Positions 8,234 through 16,602 of a stretch of 64,000 nt of DNA are shown here, piece after piece; position 1 is the stretch's first letter, and the number at the start of each line of letters is the position of its first letter. Source of the stretch: Frigidibacter sp037095735. GTDB lineage: Bacteria; Pseudomonadota; Alphaproteobacteria; Rhodobacterales; Rhodobacteraceae. The notes under the pieces were generated by a model. That model was not told where the DNA came from. It worked only from the letters and a program-made list of their open reading frames with translations, and ran no database searches. The position numbers were made by a program, and so were the translations under genes. Location: assembly GCF_037095735.1 (NCBI RefSeq), contig NZ_JBAWKD010000001.1:992001-1056000 (forward strand), read 5' to 3'.

Positions 8234-8769
8234 CAGTTGCCGCCCTCTTTCGGCTGGCTCTGGAAGACCGAGCGCACCCGGCCGCCCGACATCAGCCCGG
8301 TGCCGGTGTCGAGATCGACGGTCAGCTTCTGCCCGGTGATCGAGTTCGGCCCCTGGGTCAGCAGCACGTCGGTGGTCATCACCACCTCGCCGGTCTCGGG
8401 GTGATAGACCGCCTCGCGGCCCTCGGCGGCCTCGGTCGGCGTGGTCAGGACCACCCCGTCATAGGCGTTGATCCGGTCGATCTGGCTGATCGCCTTGCCC
8501 TCGGCATCGCGCAGGTAGGTGACCACCGCGCGCGGCGCGGTCATCCGCATCGTGCCCTGGATGACGACGACATTGCCGGTGAAGGTGGCGGTGCCCGCGG
8601 TCTGGTCGACCGACAGCGAATCCGAGGTCACCTCGACCGGCTCGCCGGGATCCTGCTTCAGGCCCGACATGGTGACGGGGGTGCCGCCCTGCGTGTCCTG
8701 CGCGAGTGCCGGGCCGGCCAGCAGAAGCGCGAAGGCGAGGGTGCCGGACATCGCGAACTTGCCGATCAT
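8233..8769 (-). CDS. lptA: Periplasmic LPS-transport protein
   Basis: A 178-residue OstA/LptA-type protein that forms the periplasmic bridge carrying LPS between LptC and LptD. A signal peptide is visible (MIGKFAMSGTLAFALLLAGPALAQ, cut after ALA), followed by the beta-jellyroll sequence with PVEVTSDSLSVDQTAGTATFTGNV and a C-terminal TGQKLTVDLDTGTG repeat unit. The ATG overlaps the lptC stop by four bases and its own stop overlaps lptB, typical of this operon. Confidence 0.92.
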   Translation of the reverse strand: MIGKFAMSGTLAFALLLAGPALAQDTQGGTPVTMSGLKQDPGEPVEVTSDSLSVDQTAGTATFTGNVVVIQGTMRMTAPRAVVTYLRDAEGKAISQIDRINAYDGVVLTTPTEAAEGREAVYHPETGEVVMTTDVLLTQGPNSITGQKLTVDLDTGTGLMSGGRVRSVFQSQPKEGGN

Positions 8770-9449
8770 TGGCCGCTGTCTCCTTGCTGGTCACTCACGG
8801 GCGCGGGGGGCTGAGAGGCCGCCCCTTCAGGGGTGCCGCCGGTATCGTCCCGCTTCGGCTGATATACAAGGGTCACTCCGCCGGCGAAGTCCAGCATCTG
8901 CGCGTCCTGCGGACCGTAGAGATGCATCGAGCCGCCGGTCAGATGCCCGAAAGGCGCATCGCCTTCGACATGACCCGGCGAGACCGCCTCGCCGGTGCCC
9001 AGTGTCACGTCGATCTTCTGGCTGCGCAGCTGCATCCCGTCCGAGGTGGTGACCACGACATTGCCGTCGAGATACAGCCGGTCCTCGGTCTGTTCCATCC
9101 GGCCGTGATCGGCGATCACGTCGGTGGTCTTGCCATCCTTGCCCTGCATCACCGCCTTGACCTCTTCGCCCAGCGTCCGCCCCGGCGTGCCGATCTCGGG
9201 GCGCGCGGTGCGGGCGGTGAAGGTCAGGGTCGAGCCGTTGTCGGTCAGCGTCGAATAGCGCGGCGCGGTCACCCGCTGTTCGCGCGTCAGCTCGTCGACG
9301 TCCACATCGGCGTAGGGAAGCGCATCCTCGGGCGAGATCTTCTTCGACACCAGAAACAGCGTCGACAGCAGGACCAGCGCCGCCAGCGGCAGCACCAGTT
9401 TCAGAAGTGCCACGATCCGCGAATAGGCGTTGTCGTAGCTGCGCGACAT
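8766..9449 (-). CDS. lptC: LPS export ABC transporter periplasmic protein
   Basis: A 227-residue membrane-anchored protein that links the LptBFG transporter to LptA. One N-terminal transmembrane segment (about residues 12-34, VALLKLVLPLAALVLLSTLFLV) is followed by a periplasmic jellyroll domain with the YLDGNVVVTTSDG strand pair typical of the OstA-like fold. A low-complexity Pro/Ala-rich tail ends the protein. It starts one base after the kdsD stop. Confidence 0.88.
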   Translation of the reverse strand: MSRSYDNAYSRIVALLKLVLPLAALVLLSTLFLVSKKISPEDALPYADVDVDELTREQRVTAPRYSTLTDNGSTLTFTARTARPEIGTPGRTLGEEVKAVMQGKDGKTTDVIADHGRMEQTEDRLYLDGNVVVTTSDGMQLRSQKIDVTLGTGEAVSPGHVEGDAPFGHLTGGSMHLYGPQDAQMLDFAGGVTLVYQPKRDDTGGTPEGAASQPPAPVSDQQGDSGQ

Positions 9450-9450
9450 C

Positions 9451-10431
9451 TCAGGCCACCCCGGCCCTGAGGCAGTCGTGGATGTGCAGGATGCCCAGCG
9501 GGCGGCCGTCGCCGCCCGGTTCGACCGCGAAGAGCGAGGTGATCTTGAACTCGTTCATCACCTTCACCGCCGCCTCGGCGAGCGCGCCGGGGGCGATGGT
9601 GCGCGGGTTGCGGGTCATCACCTCGGCGGCGCTGTGCGACAGAAGCCCGTCGAGATGGCGCCGCAGGTCGCCGTCGGTGACGACGCCGGTCAGCCGCCCG
9701 GTCGCGTCGGTGACGCCCACCGCGCCGAAGCCGCTCTGGCTCATGGTGATCAGCACCTCGCCCATCGGCTGGCTTTCGGGCACGAGCGGCATCTCGTGAT
9801 GCATCAGGTCCGCCACCCGGCTCAGCCGCGCGCCCAGCTTGCCGCCGGGGTGATAGGTGCGGAAATCCTCGGGCGTGAACTGGCGGTGCTCCATCAGCGC
9901 CACGGCCAGCGCGTCGCCCAGCGCGAGCGTCATCGTGGTCGAGGTGGTCGGCACCACGCCGGTGCCGCAGGCCTCTTCGGCCTTGGGCAGCAGCAGCGCC
10001 ACATCCGACTGGCGCAGAAGGGTCGACCCCTCGCGCGAGGCGACGCCGATCAGCGGGATCGCGAAGCGGCGGGTATGGGCGATGATGTCGGCCAGTTCCG
10101 GCGTCTCGCCCGAGTTCGACAGCACCAGCGCCACGTCGTCGGGCGTGACCATGCCAAGATCGCCATGGCTCGCCTCGGCCGGGTGGACGAACTGCGCGGG
10201 TGTGCCGGTCGAGGCGAGCGTCGCCGCGATCTTGCGCCCGACATGGCCCGACTTGCCCATGCCCGAGACGACGACGCGGCCGCGCGCCTTCAGGATCAGC
10301 CGCAGTGCCGCGGCAAAGCTTTCGTCAAGGCTTTCGCCCAGAAGGTCCAGCGCGCGCGCCTCGATCCCGATCACCCGGCGGGCGGTCGCAAGGAAGGTAT
10401 CGCTGTCATCGGTGGTGGCGGTGGGCGACAT
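9451..10431 (-). CDS. kdsD: Arabinose-5-phosphate isomerase (KpsF/GutQ family)
   Basis: A 326-residue cytosolic enzyme converting ribulose-5-phosphate to arabinose-5-phosphate, first step of Kdo synthesis for LPS. The N-terminal SIS sugar-isomerase domain shows VVSGMGKSGHVGRKIAATLASTGTPA and the family hallmark HPAEASHGDLGMV, plus LSNSGET. Two CBS domains follow (about residues 205-325), including MTRNPRTIAPGALAEAAV. The location directly before lptCAB supports a Kdo/LPS role over a capsule-specific KpsF. It starts 10 bases after the rnd-like gene. Confidence 0.92.
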   Translation of the reverse strand: MSPTATTDDSDTFLATARRVIGIEARALDLLGESLDESFAAALRLILKARGRVVVSGMGKSGHVGRKIAATLASTGTPAQFVHPAEASHGDLGMVTPDDVALVLSNSGETPELADIIAHTRRFAIPLIGVASREGSTLLRQSDVALLLPKAEEACGTGVVPTTSTTMTLALGDALAVALMEHRQFTPEDFRTYHPGGKLGARLSRVADLMHHEMPLVPESQPMGEVLITMSQSGFGAVGVTDATGRLTGVVTDGDLRRHLDGLLSHSAAEVMTRNPRTIAPGALAEAAVKVMNEFKITSLFAVEPGGDGRPLGILHIHDCLRAGVA

Positions 10432-10441
10432 GGGGCGCGGC

Positions 10442-11086
10442 TCAGTGATGGAAGATGTCGTTGGGCTCGTCCCAGCCCATGAGGTCGAGCTTGGAACGGG
10501 TCGGCAGGAAATCGAAGCACGACTGCGCGAGCGGCAGGCGGCCTTCGCGGATCAGCCGCAGCTCGAGCTCGGCCTTCAGCCGGTGCAGGTAGAGCACGTC
10601 CGAGGCCGCGTATTCCTTCTGCGCCTCGGTCAGCGCGACCGCGCCCCAGTCCGAGGTCTGCTGCTGCTTCGAAACGTCGACGCCGACCAGTTCCGCCAGC
10701 AGGTATTTCAGCCCGTGACGGTCCGTGAAGGTGCGGATCATCCGCGAGGCGATCTTGGTGCACCAGACCGGGGCGGTGGTGACGCCGAAGGCATTGTAGA
10801 GCGCCGCGATGTCGAAGCGCCCGAAGTGGAACAGCTTCAGCACGTTCGGATCGGCCAGCATCCGTTCCAGGTTCGGGGCAGAGGTCTGGCCCTTGGCGAT
10901 CTGCACCAGATGCGCATCGCCATCGCCGGACGACATCTGAACGAGGCAGAGCCGGTCGCGGCGCGGGTCGAGGCCCATCGTCTCGGTGTCGATGGCCACG
11001 ACCGGGCCGAGGTCCAGCCCGTCGGGCAGGTCGTTCTGGTAAAGATGGATGGCCAAGATCAGGTCCCGCTGGTGTTGCGCGTCCAT
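10442..11086 (-). CDS. RNase D-like 3'-5' exonuclease
   Basis: A 214-residue DEDDy-family exonuclease lacking the C-terminal HRDC domains of full-length RNase D, so it is a short form common in alphaproteobacteria. Catalytic motifs: Exo I VVAIDTETMGLDP (Asp, Glu), Exo II LKLFHFGRFDIAALY (Asp), Exo III YAASDVLYLHRLK (Tyr and Asp). It probably trims RNA 3' ends. The ATG at 11086 was chosen because sequence before it is not conserved and would overlap the divergent peptidase. It is the first gene of the kdsD-lptCAB run. Confidence 0.85.
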   Translation of the reverse strand: MDAQHQRDLILAIHLYQNDLPDGLDLGPVVAIDTETMGLDPRRDRLCLVQMSSGDGDAHLVQIAKGQTSAPNLERMLADPNVLKLFHFGRFDIAALYNAFGVTTAPVWCTKIASRMIRTFTDRHGLKYLLAELVGVDVSKQQQTSDWGAVALTEAQKEYAASDVLYLHRLKAELELRLIREGRLPLAQSCFDFLPTRSKLDLMGWDEPNDIFHH

Positions 11087-11195
11087 ATAGTCACCGCCGC
11101 GGGCGGATGCCAACCGGCAGGCGGAATTGCACTCGGAGGCGAACGGGGCCATGGTCGCGCCGCTTGTCGCCGCCCCCTCCCGAAGGATCCTTCCC

Positions 11196-12404
11196 GTGCA
11201 GACCCAGACCGATGTCGCAGCCCTTCTCGACGATCCCCGCCTGCAGGCCGCCTTCGCGGCGCTCGACGCCGGGCATGACCGCTTCGTCGAGGAAATCGTC
11301 GAGCTGACCGAGATCCCGGCCCCGCCCTTCAAGGAAGCGGTGCGCGCCGCCGCCTACCTTCAGAAGTTCCGCGCGCTGGGGCTCGAGGACTGCGGCATCG
11401 ACGCCGAGGGCAATGTCACCGGCCTGCGCCGCGGTCGTGGCAACGGCGGGCTGATCGTCGCCGCGGCACATCTCGACACCGTGTTCCCCGAGGGCACCGA
11501 CGTGACCGTGCGCCGCGAGGGCACCAAGCTGTTCGCGCCCGGCGTCGGCGACGACACCCGCGGCCTTGCCACCCTGCTGGCCTTCATCCGCGCGCTGGAT
11601 GCGGCGGGCATCGAGACCACGCAGGACATCCTCTTCGTCGGCGACGTCGGCGAGGAAGGGAAGGGTGACCTGCGCGGCATCCGCCATCTGTTCACGGCGG
11701 GGGCCTACAAGGACCGGATCGAGGGCTTCTTCAGCTTCGACGGCATCCATACCGCGGACCTCGTGACCACCTCGGTCGGCTCGCTGCGTCACCGGGTGAC
11801 CTTCCGCGGCCCGGGCGGGCACAGCCTGAACGCCTTCGGCACCGCGAACCCGGGCTATGCCTTGGGCGCCTTCCTGTCGGGCATGGCCGCGATCGAGGTG
11901 CCGGCCGTGCCGCTGACCACCTATTCGGCGGCGACCTTCGGCGGCGGCACCTCGATCAACGCGATCCCGGAAGAGGCCTTCGTCGAGATCGACCTGCGCT
12001 CGGTCTCGCCCGAGGAACTGGCGAAGCTGGACGCGGCGGTGCACGGGCTGGCCGAGGCGGCGGCGGCGGCCGAGACGGCGCGGGCGAAGACCGGGGCGGT
12101 GACCGTCGCGTTCCGCGCGCTGGGCAACCGCCCTGCGGGGGCGACCGATCCGGCGGCACGGCTGCTGGTCACCGCCGAGGCGGCGATCCGGGCGCTGGGC
12201 TTCGAGGTGACGCACAAGGCCTCGTCGACCGACGCGAACATCCCGATGAGCCTTGGCATCCCGGCGGTGACGGTGGGCACCGGCGGCGATGGCGGGCGGG
12301 CGCACAGTCTCGAGGAATGGATCGACGTGGCCGAGGGGCCGAGCCTCAAGGGACAGAAGGCTGGCTTCCTGGCGCTGGTCGGCGTGGCGGGCTTGGTCGC
12401 TTAA
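11196..12404 (+). CDS. M20-family metallopeptidase (peptidase T-like)
   Basis: A two-zinc hydrolase of the M20/M25/M40 family. Metal ligands are visible as AAHLDTVFPEG (His), VGDDTRG (bridging Asp), VGEEGKGD (catalytic Glu pair), DGIHTADL and the C-terminal GRAHSLEEW His. The middle GGHSLNAFGTANPG region is the dimerisation-lid insertion. The most likely start is GTG 11196, preceded by AAGGA with an eight-base spacer; ATG 11151 and TTG 11127 are longer alternatives. Probably hydrolyses small peptides or N-acyl amino acids in the cytoplasm; substrate is not readable. It is transcribed divergently from the rnd-like gene and converges on the formate dehydrogenase operon. Confidence 0.85.
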   Translation: MQTQTDVAALLDDPRLQAAFAALDAGHDRFVEEIVELTEIPAPPFKEAVRAAAYLQKFRALGLEDCGIDAEGNVTGLRRGRGNGGLIVAAAHLDTVFPEGTDVTVRREGTKLFAPGVGDDTRGLATLLAFIRALDAAGIETTQDILFVGDVGEEGKGDLRGIRHLFTAGAYKDRIEGFFSFDGIHTADLVTTSVGSLRHRVTFRGPGGHSLNAFGTANPGYALGAFLSGMAAIEVPAVPLTTYSAATFGGGTSINAIPEEAFVEIDLRSVSPEELAKLDAAVHGLAEAAAAAETARAKTGAVTVAFRALGNRPAGATDPAARLLVTAEAAIRALGFEVTHKASSTDANIPMSLGIPAVTVGTGGDGGRAHSLEEWIDVAEGPSLKGQKAGFLALVGVAGLVA

Positions 12405-12429
12405 GGTAAACAGAGTCGGGGGGGCTGCG

Positions 12430-12561
12430 NNNNNNNNNNNNNNNNNNNNNNNNNNNNNNNNNNNNNNNNNNNNNNNNNNNNNNNNNNNNNNNNNNNNNNN
12501 NNNNNNNNNNNNNNNNNNNNNNNNNNNNNNNNNNNNNNNNNNNNNNNNNNNNNNNNNNNNN
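12430..12561. other. Assembly gap (132 Ns) inside a hairpin
   Basis: A run of 132 Ns. The nine bases before it (12421-12429) and after it (12562-12570) are identical, GGGGCTGCG. If the two ends overlap, the joined sequence is seven Gs, CT, GCG, AG, seven Cs: a perfect 9-pair stem with a 3-base loop, well placed as a bidirectional terminator between the M20 peptidase and fdsD. The Ns are therefore probably an artefact of sequencing through the hairpin and may hide no sequence. Confidence 0.8.
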
Positions 12562-12605
12562 GGGGCTGCGAGCCCCCCCGCGCCCCCCCGGCTCGGGCGC
12601 GTCTG

Positions 12606-12824
12606 TCAGGCGGCGGGGATGCGGATGGCAGGGGCGGCTTCCAGCACCAGCGGGTGCAGGCCGCTGCCGCCGGCGGCCAGCAGCCGGCCAAAGGCCGTGC
12701 GCATCCGGGGATCCCAGAAATCGTTCAGGTGCTTCGCCACGCCCTCGGCCCGTTCGGGCTGGGTTTCGAAGAAGGTGGCGATCTGGTTCGCCATGCGCAC
12801 CAGTTTGGCGTCGGTGTCAGACAT
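12606..12824 (-). CDS. fdsD: Formate dehydrogenase delta subunit
   Basis: A 72-residue small protein; last gene of the operon. It matches the FdsD family (KLVRMANQIATFFETQPERAEGVAKHLNDFWDPRMR), which in R. capsulatus is needed for active FdsABG enzyme, probably for cofactor insertion or stabilisation. I chose ATG 12824; the upstream extension lies in fdhD. It overlaps the fdhD-like gene by eight bases. Confidence 0.88.
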   Translation of the reverse strand: MSDTDAKLVRMANQIATFFETQPERAEGVAKHLNDFWDPRMRTAFGRLLAAGGSGLHPLVLEAAPAIRIPAA

Positions 12825-13614
12825 CGGCTGTGGCTCCGGCGATGCGGCTGGGATGGGTATGGACCTCGAACCCCTGCCCGCGGGCACGGGCGACGAGGGT
12901 GAGGCCGGCGGCCTCGGCCTCGGCCACCGCGAGCGTGGTGGGGGCCGAGGCGGCGATCAGCACCGGTGCGCCAAGGGTCGCGGCCTTCTGGACCATGTCG
13001 ACCGAGATCCGGCTTGTGAGGACCAGCGCGCCCGCGGCCGGGTCGAGCCCTGCGCGCGTCATCGCGCCGGCGAGTTTGTCGAGCGCGTTGTGCCGGCCCA
13101 CGTCCTCGCGCGCGAGGATCGGATGGCCCTCGCGCCAGAAGCCCGCGGCATGCACGGCGCGGGTCGCGTCATGCAGCGGCTGCGCCTGCGGCAGGGCCGC
13201 CACGGCGGCGAGGATCTGGGCCGTGCTGAAGGTCTGGCCCGCGGCGACGGCGGGCAGGGGGCGCAGAGCCTCGGCCAGGCTGTCGATGCCGCAGAGCCCG
13301 CAGCCCACCGGCCCGGCGCGGTCGCGCCGGCGCCGCGCCACGCGGTCGGCAGCCGGCTCCACCAGCCAGACCCGGGCCTCGATCCCGCGGCCCTCCGGCA
13401 GGATCTCGACGCTGGTCACCTCGTCGGGCGCGGCGATGCCCTCGGTCCTGAGAAAACCCAGGGCGAAATCCTCGAGATCGGCGGGCGTCGCCATCATCAC
13501 CGCCACGGTCGAGCCGTTGACGGTGATGGCAACGGGACGCTCTTCGGCCAGTGGCCGGTCGACCGCGCCCCAGCGGCCCTCGCGATGCGCCCGGGCAGGA
13601 CGGACGGCGGTCAT
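12817..13614 (-). CDS. fdsC: Formate dehydrogenase accessory sulfurtransferase (FdhD/FdsC)
   Basis: A 265-residue FdhD-family protein that passes sulfur from a desulfurase to the molybdenum bis-MGD cofactor before it is inserted in the alpha subunit. The conserved CGLCG (Cys-x-x-Cys) loop is present near residue 105, followed by REDVGRHNALDKLAGA and VLTSRISVDMVQKAA, all family hallmarks. The gene lies between fdsA and fdsD with overlaps on both sides, the fdsGBACD order described in Rhodobacter capsulatus. Confidence 0.93.
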   Translation of the reverse strand: MTAVRPARAHREGRWGAVDRPLAEERPVAITVNGSTVAVMMATPADLEDFALGFLRTEGIAAPDEVTSVEILPEGRGIEARVWLVEPAADRVARRRRDRAGPVGCGLCGIDSLAEALRPLPAVAAGQTFSTAQILAAVAALPQAQPLHDATRAVHAAGFWREGHPILAREDVGRHNALDKLAGAMTRAGLDPAAGALVLTSRISVDMVQKAATLGAPVLIAASAPTTLAVAEAEAAGLTLVARARGQGFEVHTHPSRIAGATADV

Positions 13615-16505
13615 TCCGCGGCGGGCAGGATGCGGCGTGCGCGTTCCGACAGCGCCTCGTAGCTTTCCTGCCAGTCCGTGGGCCCGTTCGAGGGCGTCAC
13701 CTGCACCGCGGTCACCTTGTATTCCGGGCAGTTCGTCGCCCAGTCGGAATAGTCGGTGGTGATCACGTTCGCCTGCGTCGCCGGGTGGTGGAAGGTGGTG
13801 TAGACGACGCCGGGGCTGACGCGTTCGGTGATCTTCGTGCGCAAGGTTGTCTCGCCCGCGCGGCTGGCGAGCCGCACCCAGTCGCCCTCTTTCACGCCGC
13901 GGTTCTCGGCATCGTGGGGATGCATCTCGAGCACGTCCTCGGGGTGCCAGGCCACGTTCGCCGTGCGCCGGGTCTGCGCGCCGACGTTGTAGTGGCTGAG
14001 GATCCGCCCGGTCGTCAGCAGCAGCGGGAAGCGCGGGCCGGTCTTTTCATCCGTCGCCACGTATTCGGTGTGGATGAACCGGCCCTTGCCGCGCACGAAA
14101 CCGTCGACATGCATCACCGGCGTGCCCTCGGGCGAGGCCTCGTTGCAGGGCCACTGGACCGAGCCCATCTCTTCCAGCCGTTCGTAGCTGACGCCGGCGA
14201 AGGACGGCGTGGTCATCGCGATCTCTTCCATGATCTGCGCCGGGTGGGTGTAGGTCCAGCCCGCGCCCATCGCATTGGCAAGGCGCAGCGTCACCTCCCA
14301 GTCCGCCAGCCCGTTCTTCGGCGCCATCACCTTGCGCACGCGGTTGATGCGGCGTTCGGCATTGGTGAAGGTGCCGTCCTTTTCCAGGAAGGACGAGCCC
14401 GGCAGGAAGACATGGGCGTAGTTCGCGGTCTCGTTCAGGAACAGGTCATGCACGATCACGCAGTCCATCGCGGCAAGGCCGGCCGAGACGTGATGCGTGT
14501 CGGGGTCGGATTGCAGGATGTCCTCGCCCTGGATGTAGAGGCCGCGGAACGTGCCATCCACCGCGGCGTCGAGCATGTTGGGGATGCGCAGGCCGGGCTC
14601 GGGGTTCAGTTCCGTCCCCCAGAGCTTGTCGAAGATCGCGCGCACCTCGTCGCCCGAGACATGGCGGTAACCCGGCAGCTCGTGCGGGAACGAGCCCATG
14701 TCGCAAGAGCCCTGCACGTTGTTCTGGCCGCGCAGCGGGTTCACGCCGACGCCGGGGCGGCCGATGTTGCCGGTGAGCATCGCGAGGTTGGCGATGCCCA
14801 TGACGGTGGTCGAGCCCTGCGAATGTTCGGTCACGCCGAGCCCGTAATAGATCGAGCCATTGCCCCCGCGGGCGAAGGTGCGGGCCGCGGCGCGCAACTC
14901 GGCCGAGGGCACGCCGGTCAGCAGTTCCGTCGCCTCTGGCGCGTGGCGCGGCTCGGCGATGAAGGCGGCGTAGTCCTGGAACTCGTCCCAGTCGCAGCGG
15001 GTGCGGATGAACTCTTCGTCGAAAAGTCCTTCGGTCACGATCACATGGGCCAACGCCGAGACCACGGCCACATTGGTGCCGGGGCGCAGGGCCAGATGGT
15101 GAGCGGCCTCGACATGCGGCGATTTCACCAGGTCGATGCGGCGCGGATCGATGACGATCAGCTTCGCGCCCTCGCGCAGGCGCTTCTTCAGGCGCGAGCC
15201 GAAGACCGGGTGGCCGTCGGTCGGGTTGGCGCCGATGACGATGACGACATCCGTGTGCTCGACCGAGTCGAAATCCTGCGTGCCGGCTGAGGTGCCGAAG
15301 GCGCGGCCGAGCCCGTAGCCGGTGGGCGAGTGGCAGACGCGGGCGCAGGTGTCGACGTTGTTGGTGCCGAAGACCTGGCGCACCAGCTTCTGCACCAGAT
15401 AGGTCTCTTCATTCGTGCAACGCGACGAGGTGATGCCGCCGATCGCGTTTTTCCCGTGCATTTCCTGAATGTTGCGCATGCGGTTCGCGGCGAAACCCAG
15501 CGCCTCGTCCCAGCTGACTTCCTTCCAGGGGTCGTTGATGCTGTCACGGATCATCGGCTTCAGGATCCGGTCCTGATGGCTGGCATAGCCATAGGCGAAG
15601 CGGCCCTTCACGCAGGAATGCCCGCGGTTCGCCTTGCCGTGCTTCCAGGGCACCATGCGGACAAGCTCATCGCCGCGCATCTGCGCCTCGAACGAGCAGC
15701 CGACGCCGCAGTAGGCGCAGGTGGTGACGATCGAGCGGTCGGGGGTGCCAATCTCGATCACCGACTTTTCCTGCAGGGTCGCGGTCGGGCAGGCCTGCAC
15801 GCAGGCGCCGCAGGAGACGCATTCCGAGCCCAGGAAGTTGTCGGACGACAACCCGGCAGAAACGCGGCTGTCGAAGCCACGGCCTTGAATCGTCAGGGCA
15901 AATGTCCCCTGAACCTCTTCGCAGGCCCGCACGCAGCGCGAGCAGACGATGCATTTCGACGGGTCGTAGGTGAAATAGGGGTTGCTGTCGTCCTTGGGCA
16001 GCCAGTCCGGGTTCGCCTCGCCGGAGGTGTTCCGCGCGCGGAAGTGGTCGGCCTTCGGTTCATAGCGCACGTCGCGCAGGCCGACGGCGCCGGCCATGTC
16101 CTGAAGCTCGCAATCGCCGTTGGCCGCGCAGGTCAGGCAGTCGAGCGGGTGGTCGGAGATGTAAAGCTCCATCACCCCCTTGCGCAACTTCTTGATTTCA
16201 GGGGTTTGCGTGTGGACGACCATGCCTTCGGCCACCGGGGTGGTGCAGGAGGCGGGGGTGCCGTTGCGCCCTTCGATCTGCACGAGGCAGAGCCGGCAGG
16301 AGCCGAAGGCGGCCATGTTGTCGCTGGCGCAGAGCTTCGGGATCTGGATCCCGGCGATGGAGGCGGCGCGCATCACCGAGGTGCCCGCCGGGACGCTCAC
16401 CGGGAAGCCGTCGACGGTCAGGGTGACCGTCACGTCAGAGGTGACGGCGGGGGTTCCGAAGTCGCGCCCGTCGGGGGTCTTCGAGGGCAGGATGAAGTCC
16501 TTCAT
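13611..16505 (-). CDS. fdsA: NAD-dependent formate dehydrogenase alpha subunit
   Basis: A 964-residue molybdopterin oxidoreductase oxidising formate to CO2. Domains in order: plant-type 2Fe-2S (residues ~25-100, CASDNMAAFGSCRLC), NuoG-like Cys/His cluster (DHPLDCLTC), two 4Fe-4S motifs (CIVCSRCVRACEE near 185 and CVSCGACVQACPT near 230), the proximal 4Fe-4S CAYCGVGC near 263, then the Mo-bisMGD domains. The active-site molybdenum ligand is a cysteine in ARVCHSP (about residue 391), followed by the catalytic His; it is not selenocysteine. GTG 16526 is possible, but ATG 16505 fits the family start. Electrons pass through FdsB/FdsG to NAD. Confidence 0.96.
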   Translation of the reverse strand: MKDFILPSKTPDGRDFGTPAVTSDVTVTLTVDGFPVSVPAGTSVMRAASIAGIQIPKLCASDNMAAFGSCRLCLVQIEGRNGTPASCTTPVAEGMVVHTQTPEIKKLRKGVMELYISDHPLDCLTCAANGDCELQDMAGAVGLRDVRYEPKADHFRARNTSGEANPDWLPKDDSNPYFTYDPSKCIVCSRCVRACEEVQGTFALTIQGRGFDSRVSAGLSSDNFLGSECVSCGACVQACPTATLQEKSVIEIGTPDRSIVTTCAYCGVGCSFEAQMRGDELVRMVPWKHGKANRGHSCVKGRFAYGYASHQDRILKPMIRDSINDPWKEVSWDEALGFAANRMRNIQEMHGKNAIGGITSSRCTNEETYLVQKLVRQVFGTNNVDTCARVCHSPTGYGLGRAFGTSAGTQDFDSVEHTDVVIVIGANPTDGHPVFGSRLKKRLREGAKLIVIDPRRIDLVKSPHVEAAHHLALRPGTNVAVVSALAHVIVTEGLFDEEFIRTRCDWDEFQDYAAFIAEPRHAPEATELLTGVPSAELRAAARTFARGGNGSIYYGLGVTEHSQGSTTVMGIANLAMLTGNIGRPGVGVNPLRGQNNVQGSCDMGSFPHELPGYRHVSGDEVRAIFDKLWGTELNPEPGLRIPNMLDAAVDGTFRGLYIQGEDILQSDPDTHHVSAGLAAMDCVIVHDLFLNETANYAHVFLPGSSFLEKDGTFTNAERRINRVRKVMAPKNGLADWEVTLRLANAMGAGWTYTHPAQIMEEIAMTTPSFAGVSYERLEEMGSVQWPCNEASPEGTPVMHVDGFVRGKGRFIHTEYVATDEKTGPRFPLLLTTGRILSHYNVGAQTRRTANVAWHPEDVLEMHPHDAENRGVKEGDWVRLASRAGETTLRTKITERVSPGVVYTTFHHPATQANVITTDYSDWATNCPEYKVTAVQVTPSNGPTDWQESYEALSERARRILPAAE

Positions 16506-16520
16506 GGGCGTGCACCTCGC

Positions 16521-16541
16521 GTACACCCCCTGTACACCCCC
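16521..16541. repeat. Tandem GTACACCCCC pair between fdsB and fdsA
   Basis: The 10-mer GTACACCCCC occurs twice with an 11-base period in the 97-base gap between fdsB and fdsA, close upstream of the fdsA start. On the mRNA strand it reads GGGGGTGTAC twice. It may affect translation of fdsA or simply be chance in GC-rich sequence. Confidence 0.45.
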
Positions 16542-16602
16542 CGTGCGTCTTCAACGGGTTGGCGGCAGGGGCGGGGATTGCGGAAAAGGGCGGCGCGCGG
16601 GG

